From: Klebsiella pneumoniae
GTDB lineage: Bacteria; Pseudomonadota; Gammaproteobacteria; Steroidobacterales; Steroidobacteraceae
DNA length: 64,000 nt
Direction: 5' to 3'
Assembly: GCA_945873095.1 (NCBI GenBank)
Contig: CAMCBU010000002.1
Location: 62,001 to 126,000, forward strand
In this document: one piece after another, positions 59,613 to 64,000 of the stretch
Layout: each line of letters starts with the position of its first letter
Numbering within the stretch: the first letter of the stretch is position 1
Program-made: the position numbers and the translations under genes
The notes under the pieces: model-generated
The model's input: only the letters and a program-made list of their open reading frames with translations
Databases searched by the model: none
What the model was told of the DNA's origin: nothing

Positions 59613-59703
59613 GACATTTCAGGACCTGAAAATCCAATCCGCTAGGCGACCAACCGCCGCGGAGTGGCGCAAGACGCCACGGTCGCATCGCTAACATGAG
59701 CCG

Positions 59704-60717
59704 ATGTTCCTCACCACGACCGTCGGCAGTCTGCCGAAACCCGCTTGGCTCGCTGAGCCGGAAAAACTCTGGGCGGCATGGCGCCTCGACGCCGCCCGGT
59801 TGCAGCAGGGCAAGCAACGAGCAGCGCTCGAATGGCTGCGTGAACAAGAGCGTGCCGGTATCGACATCGTGGGTGACGGCGAACAATTTCGAATCCACTT
59901 CGTGCATGGCTTCCTCGAAACACTCGAGGGTATCGACTGGGATCTGAAAACCCCGATGGGGATCCGCAATAACCGTTACATCGCCGACGTGCCGACGGTG
60001 ACTGCCCCATTGACGCGCCGCGCCGCCGTCCACGTCGCCGATACCGCTTTCATGCGCGCGAAAACCACGCATGCTTTGAAAGTCACGCTGCCCGGTCCAA
60101 TGACGATCTGCGACACCTTGGCGGATGTGCATTACGGACGACGCGCCGACATGGCCTTGCGGTTCGCCGAAATACTCAACGAGGAGGCACGCGAACTCGA
60201 AGCGGCCGGCGCCGACGTCATCCAGTTCGACGAGCCGGCGTTCAATGTGTTTCTCGACGAGGTCGGCGAATGGGGCATCGCCGCGTTGGAGCGTGCCATG
60301 CAGGGCCTGCAGGCAACGACCATCGTCCATATTTGTTATGGCTACGGGATCGAAGCCAATGTGAAGTGGAAGTCTTCCCTCGGCGAGACATGGCGCCAAT
60401 ACGAAGCCATCTTTCCGTGGCTCAACGCAAGCAGCGTGCAGCAGGTTTCGCTCGAGTTCGCCGGCTCTCGCGTGTCGCCGGATCTGATGCGGCTGCTGCC
60501 TGACAAGACCCTGTTGGTCGGCGCCGTCGAAGTCTTGCCGGGAAAACTCGAAAGCGCCGAAGAAGTGGCGGCCAACATCCGTGCTGCCGCAAAACACGTT
60601 GACTCGGACCGCCTGATCGCCTGTACCAATTGCGGTATGGCACCGTTGTCGGCGGAGCTCGCTCGCGGCAAGCTGCAGGCCTTGGGCCGAGGCGCCGCGC
60701 TCGCCCGCCGACGTTAA
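59704..60717 (+). CDS. MetE-core (cobalamin-independent methionine synthase-like) protein
   Basis: The 337-residue protein matches only the C-terminal catalytic domain of MetE. It has the start TTTVGSLPKP, the substrate segment VIQFDEPAF and zinc ligands H209, C211 (HICYG), probably E251 and C310 (TNCGMAP). Such stand-alone cores methylate homocysteine or related thiols using corrinoid or another methyl donor. Its neighbours look catabolic rather than methionine-biosynthetic, so it may act as a demethylase-type methyltransferase. It starts the plus-strand operon after a set of hairpins. Confidence 0.83.
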   Translation: MFLTTTVGSLPKPAWLAEPEKLWAAWRLDAARLQQGKQRAALEWLREQERAGIDIVGDGEQFRIHFVHGFLETLEGIDWDLKTPMGIRNNRYIADVPTVTAPLTRRAAVHVADTAFMRAKTTHALKVTLPGPMTICDTLADVHYGRRADMALRFAEILNEEARELEAAGADVIQFDEPAFNVFLDEVGEWGIAALERAMQGLQATTIVHICYGYGIEANVKWKSSLGETWRQYEAIFPWLNASSVQQVSLEFAGSRVSPDLMRLLPDKTLLVGAVEVLPGKLESAEEVAANIRAAAKHVDSDRLIACTNCGMAPLSAELARGKLQALGRGAALARRR

Positions 60718-60740
60718 CCCGCCGCCGCCAAAGGAACACG

Positions 60741-61529
60741 ATGGATCTGCAGTTACGGAACAGCAAAGTGGTGTTGTGCGGTGCCACGGGTCTGCTGGGG
60801 AAAACCATTGCACTCGAGCTTGCTCGTGAAGGCGCTCGCATCGCACTGCTCGGTCGAAATTCGAACGTGTTGGCGGCATTACGAAACGAAGTCGAAGCCA
60901 ACGGCTCGCCCGGCGCGATCGCCATCGAATGTCAGCTCGACTCAGCAACCTCGACGGATCGCGCCATACGCACCGCAATCGAGGCGCAAGGCGGTATCGA
61001 TGTATTCATATTCGCCGCAGGCGCTGCACAAGGCGGCATTTTTTGGGAGATGGACGATCTGATCTGGAAGAGCAACCTCGAGATCAAACTCTTCGGTGCG
61101 ATTCGCGCCTTGCGCGCGGTGGCACCCGCGATGATCGAGCGTCGCGCCGGTCGCATCGTGGTGGTGGTCGGCAACTCGGCGAAATTTCCGGAGCCGCGAA
61201 TGCTGCCGGGCGCTGCAGCCAATGCGGCGTTGCTGGCTATCGTGCGCGGCCTTGCCGAAGAGCTCGGTCCACATGGCGTCTCGATCAATGCCGTGAACCC
61301 GGGTCCCGTACGATCGCCCCGCTGGGATCGCCTCATGCAGGCAGCGGCGACCCGAGAGGGTATCGCCGTGGCAGAGGCGGAAACCCGCTTCCTCGAAAAG
61401 ACGGCGCTGCGTCGCCTCGGCTCCGCCGAGGAGGTCGCCACGCATGTCGTCTATCTCGCCTCGCCGCGGGCGGCACATTTGACCGGCACCTCCATCACGA
61501 TCGACGGTGGGAGCACCAAAAGCCCATGA
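60741..61529 (+). CDS. SDR-family protein lacking the catalytic Tyr-Lys pair
   Basis: The 262-residue protein has the SDR fold: nucleotide loop CGATGLLGKTIAL, the AAG variant of NAG and the substrate-loop serine (VVGNSAKF). The usual YxxxK is GAAAN (G157, N161), so both catalytic residues are missing. The start at 60741 follows AAAGGAA. The C-terminal ITIDGGSTKSP is typical of ketoreductases. It may be non-catalytic or use another mechanism. It overlaps the next gene by four bases (ATGA). Confidence 0.82.
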   Translation: MDLQLRNSKVVLCGATGLLGKTIALELAREGARIALLGRNSNVLAALRNEVEANGSPGAIAIECQLDSATSTDRAIRTAIEAQGGIDVFIFAAGAAQGGIFWEMDDLIWKSNLEIKLFGAIRALRAVAPAMIERRAGRIVVVVGNSAKFPEPRMLPGAAANAALLAIVRGLAEELGPHGVSINAVNPGPVRSPRWDRLMQAAATREGIAVAEAETRFLEKTALRRLGSAEEVATHVVYLASPRAAHLTGTSITIDGGSTKSP

Positions 61530-62269
61530 CCGATCAACTCGGCCCACGCGGGCGCATTGCGATCGTCGTCCCGTCGACTAACACGAGCTGCCAACCCGAA
61601 TCCGAACGCCTGCGTCCGCGCGGTGTCACCAACCATATCGCTCGCATCAGCATCCGCGAACGGCCACTGACGAGCGAGCAGGCTTTCATGGAACACGTGC
61701 AAGCCATGCGTGATGGTATGCGCAGCGCCATCGATCAAGTCGTCACGTGCCAGCCGACCCACGTGATCATGGGCGTTGCCTTGGAAGCGTTCTGGGGTGG
61801 CGTCACGGCAGCGAACGAACTGCAAGCCGAACTGACTGCCCAAGCGGGCGTCGGCGTGTCGATGGGCTCGACGGCGACCGTGACCGCGCTCGCCAAGCTC
61901 GGCGCGAAGCGCATCGCCGTGCTGACACCACACCAACCACGTGGCGACGAGCAGGTTCGCCATTATTTTGAAGAGTCCGGCTTCGCCATTCCGAGATTGC
62001 TCGGTCTCAAGTGCCCTTCACCCGTGCAGATCGCGCACACGACGGCCACCCAAGTCATCGATGCACTCAAACAACTCGATGGTGACGACATCGATGCGAT
62101 CGTGCAGGTTGGCACCAACCTCGCCGCCATCGAGATTTGTGCCCAAGCGGAACGGTGGCTCGGCAAACCGGTGCTCGCCATCAACGCCATCACCTATTGG
62201 GATGCGCTACGTCGCTCGGGTATCGACGATCCGATTCACGGCTACGGCGCGGTACTGGAACGCCACTGA
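61526..62269 (+). CDS. Asp/Glu racemase-fold protein (maleate isomerase/arylmalonate decarboxylase-like)
   Basis: The 247-residue protein has the two-domain Asp/Glu racemase fold with an early VPSTNTSCQPE, a middle segment HVIMGVALEAFWGG and a late VQVGTNLAAIEI. In maleate isomerase and related enzymes the second and third segments carry catalytic cysteines (CTSGS and CTNLR types); here they are Val and Gly by alignment. The reaction therefore cannot be predicted. It is coupled by ATGA to the SDR gene and by a one-base overlap to the monooxygenase gene. Confidence 0.78.
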   Translation: MTDQLGPRGRIAIVVPSTNTSCQPESERLRPRGVTNHIARISIRERPLTSEQAFMEHVQAMRDGMRSAIDQVVTCQPTHVIMGVALEAFWGGVTAANELQAELTAQAGVGVSMGSTATVTALAKLGAKRIAVLTPHQPRGDEQVRHYFEESGFAIPRLLGLKCPSPVQIAHTTATQVIDALKQLDGDDIDAIVQVGTNLAAIEICAQAERWLGKPVLAINAITYWDALRRSGIDDPIHGYGAVLERH

Positions 62270-63477
62270 TGCTCATTGAGGCCGATGTCGTCATCGTTGG
62301 CGGCGGGCCTGCGGGCATGGCGACCGCTTTATTCCTGATCGACCACGGCATCAACGTGCTGGTGCTCGAGCGTGGCGATAAACCCCACGCCGATCCGCGC
62401 GCCGCCACCTACCATCCGCCGACGCTCGAAATGCTGGAAAAGTCGGGTGTGACGGCTGAACTGCACGAGCGCGGTCTGATCGCAAGACATTGGCAACTGC
62501 GCGACCGACGCGCCGGACTGATCGCCGAATTCGATCTTGCCGTGCTCGGAGACGATACCCGTTATCCCTACCGGCTACAGTGTGAGCAACACAAGTTGGT
62601 CGAGATGATGCAGCGACGCGTGCTGCAATCCTCGCATGCCCGAGTGCTGCAGGGTGTCGATGTCGAGGCGATCGACCAAGACGCGTCGGGCGTTGTCGTG
62701 CGCGGTCGCAAACAAGGTGGCGACTGCCTCGTCCGCGCTCGCTGGCTGGTCGGTGCCGATGGTGGGCGCAGTGTCGTCCGAAAATCTCAGGAGATCGCTT
62801 TCGAGGGATTCACGTGGGCGGAACGCTTTCTGGTGATCACCACCGATTTCGACTTCGCCACGCAAGGCTATGCGTTCAGCTCCTACACGATGGATCCTAT
62901 CGAGTGGGTCGCCACGTTCAAGATACCCGGCGACCGACCGCAGGGTCTTTGGCGTTGCGTCTTTCCGACGCGGCCTACGGAAAACGAGACCGACCTGCTG
63001 GATCACGGCCATGCTGCCGATCGCCTCGCTGCGCTCTCCGCGGCAACTTGCGGTAGTACGATCGTGCACACTAACCTTTATGCGGTACATCAACGAGTCG
63101 CGAAAACCTATCGTCGCGATCGAGTCGTGCTGGTGGGTGACGCTGCCCATGTCAACAATCCCTTGGGCGGTATGGGTCTGAACTTCGGCTTGCATGACGC
63201 CTACGAGCTTGCACCACACTTGGCCGCACTCGTGCGCGGTGATGCGGATCTCGCTAGCTTGGACATTTATGATCGGCGTCGCCGCAGCGTCGCTGAAAGT
63301 GTCTTGCAAGCTCAAACTATCGCGAACAAGAAACTGCTCGAGGAGAAAGACCCGGCGACGCGGCTGGCGCGACAACAGGAGCTGCGTGATACCGCAGCGG
63401 ACCCGACGCGCGCTCGAGCCTATCTGCTGCGCACCTCCATGATCGAAGGTCTGCGAGCCGCTGCCCATATCCGCTAA
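62269..63477 (+). CDS. FAD-dependent aromatic hydroxylase-like monooxygenase
   Basis: The 402-residue protein has the Rossmann FAD loop DVVIVGGGPAGMATALFL, the middle DG-type motif VGADGGRSVVR and the C-terminal VLVGDAAHVNNPLGGMGLN. This is the signature of PHBH/PheA-type group A flavoprotein hydroxylases. It should hydroxylate an aromatic or cyclic compound using NAD(P)H. The ATG at 62269 overlaps the preceding TGA by one base; it is the natural family N-terminus. Confidence 0.88.
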   Translation: MLIEADVVIVGGGPAGMATALFLIDHGINVLVLERGDKPHADPRAATYHPPTLEMLEKSGVTAELHERGLIARHWQLRDRRAGLIAEFDLAVLGDDTRYPYRLQCEQHKLVEMMQRRVLQSSHARVLQGVDVEAIDQDASGVVVRGRKQGGDCLVRARWLVGADGGRSVVRKSQEIAFEGFTWAERFLVITTDFDFATQGYAFSSYTMDPIEWVATFKIPGDRPQGLWRCVFPTRPTENETDLLDHGHAADRLAALSAATCGSTIVHTNLYAVHQRVAKTYRRDRVVLVGDAAHVNNPLGGMGLNFGLHDAYELAPHLAALVRGDADLASLDIYDRRRRSVAESVLQAQTIANKKLLEEKDPATRLARQQELRDTAADPTRARAYLLRTSMIEGLRAAAHIR

Positions 63478-63487
63478 ACTTTGGTCA

Positions 63488-64000
63488 ATGTCTCGCCTCA
63501 GACGCTACGCTTGGCCTGTCGTGATCATCTTGTTGGTGGTCGCCGGTTTTTTCATCGACTTCTTGCGATTTGGCGGTCAGTTCCGTGAACTGAAACCGTC
63601 ACCGCCCACGGCTTGTCGCAGTGTCGCACTTCCAGGCAGCGCAGAAGATCTGCAACTCGATCGCAGTCGCGGTATCGCGTATCTGTCCGTACTCGATCGG
63701 CGTGGCCTCGTCGAAGGACTCCCGGTGACCGGTCAGCTCATGCAACTCGATCTGAACAACACCACCGCCGCGGTGAATGCATCGATCTCGCTACCACCAG
63801 AGTTCCGGCCGCACGGCATGTCGCTCTATCGAATGGGGGATGGCGCACAACGCTTGTTCGTCATTTCACATCCTCCTGACGCGGCGCATACCATCGAAGT
63901 GTTCGAGCAACGATCGAACGGACTCTTCCAACCCGTCGAAACGGTGCTCGATGCGTTGTTGGTCTCACCCAACGCCATCGTCGGCGTGGGTCCGCGCCAA
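63488..64000 (+). CDS. Paraoxonase/arylesterase-like lactonase, C-terminus beyond the window
   Basis: 171 codons are visible from the ATG at 63488 and the frame is open at base 64000. The N-terminus has a membrane anchor (about 8-25), followed by a six-bladed propeller start. Motifs match the PON family: DLQLDRSRGIAYLS, RPHGMSLYRMG and SPNAIVGVGPRQ. PON enzymes are calcium-dependent lactonases and esterases. It starts 10 bp after the flavin monooxygenase and completes a possible catabolic operon. Confidence 0.75.
   Translation, partial: MSRLRRYAWPVVIILLVVAGFFIDFLRFGGQFRELKPSPPTACRSVALPGSAEDLQLDRSRGIAYLSVLDRRGLVEGLPVTGQLMQLDLNNTTAAVNASISLPPEFRPHGMSLYRMGDGAQRLFVISHPPDAAHTIEVFEQRSNGLFQPVETVLDALLVSPNAIVGVGPRQ

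Noticed and set aside
59521-59703. A SAH or cobalamin riboswitch in front of the MetE-like gene
   Set aside because: I looked for a conserved core of either class and saw none, only a series of simple hairpins.
59077-60978. A 633-codon open frame on the minus strand across the fasciclin and MetE-like genes
   Set aside because: It overlaps two clear plus-strand genes and its translation has no family-like pattern. It is a shadow frame caused by high GC.
62575-63468. A 297-codon minus-strand frame opposite the flavin monooxygenase
   Set aside because: Antisense shadow of a clear FAD-dependent gene, with no motif of its own.
1-64000. CRISPR arrays, prophage, insertion sequences or a conjugative element
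   Set aside because: No regular repeat-spacer pattern, transposase, integrase other than XerC, or phage structural genes were seen.

Overview
The window is a GC-rich, gene-dense chromosomal segment of a Gammaproteobacterium. The housekeeping gene order (def-fmt, dprA-smg-topA, polA/engB/cytochrome c4/dsbA, ubiK-comM, dapF-DUF484-xerC-hslVU) is gammaproteobacterial. The acylornithine-type arginine pathway, a high-potential iron-sulfur protein, many TonB-dependent receptors and DUF1501/DUF1800 pairs suggest a Xanthomonadales, Nevskiales or Steroidobacterales relative. That placement is inference. I see no phage, insertion sequence, CRISPR array or rRNA operon.

Layout. 1-7.6 kb: translation, DNA uptake and topology genes, then rlmJ and aroE. 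7.6-13.1 kb: a TonB receptor plus Tat-exported PhoD phosphodiesterase behind a possible Pho box, and an M48 membrane protease. 13.1-22.2 kb: a tightly coupled arginine operon (argR, argG, an unexplained P-loop gene, argC, argD, an acylornithine carbamoyltransferase, argB, argH, then a thioesterase, a membrane protein and lptM) whose leader carries two tandem ARG boxes. 22.6-30.5 kb: HiPIP, polA, a candidate sRNA at the spf/ErsA locus, engB, cytochrome c4, dsbA, corA, YhhN and tRNA-Arg(CCG). 30.5-37.0 kb (minus strand): a seven-gene operon of a thermostable-haemolysin-like GNAT, an AMP ligase, a haem-oxygenase-like oxidase, an SDR, a secreted TPR protein, a PAP2 phosphatase and an EptA transferase. 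It is divergent from an ECF sigma / FecR / STN-type TonB receptor operon (37.0-41.0 kb). 41-45 kb: a lipoprotein with a zinc-protease motif, secreted and unknown proteins, and cytochrome c5. 45-49 kb: comM, ubiK and a sigma-54-controlled glnK-amtB operon. 49-54.6 kb: a dehydrogenase, dapF, DUF484, xerC, hslVU. 54.6-64 kb: a DUF1800/DUF1501 pair, a B12-type MerR regulator facing a fasciclin gene across a 45-bp palindrome, then a possible catabolic operon (MetE-core, SDR, racemase-fold protein, flavin monooxygenase, paraoxonase-like lactonase).

Most notable. (1) Between polA and engB lie an extracytoplasmic-sigma-type promoter, three stem-loops and an intrinsic terminator: a candidate ErsA/Spot 42-type sRNA of about 110 nt. 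(2) The acyl/lipid operon and the ECF/FecR/TonB-receptor operon share an intergenic region with two nested inverted repeats on one axis, suggesting a co-regulated production-and-sensing system. (3) The arginine operon encodes a carbamoyltransferase with Ala90 at the acetyl/succinyl specificity position and an uncharacterised BioD-like P-loop protein. (4) The PII protein is changed at residues that bind 2-oxoglutarate. (5) The last operon pairs an SDR and an Asp/Glu-racemase-fold protein that both lack their usual catalytic residues.
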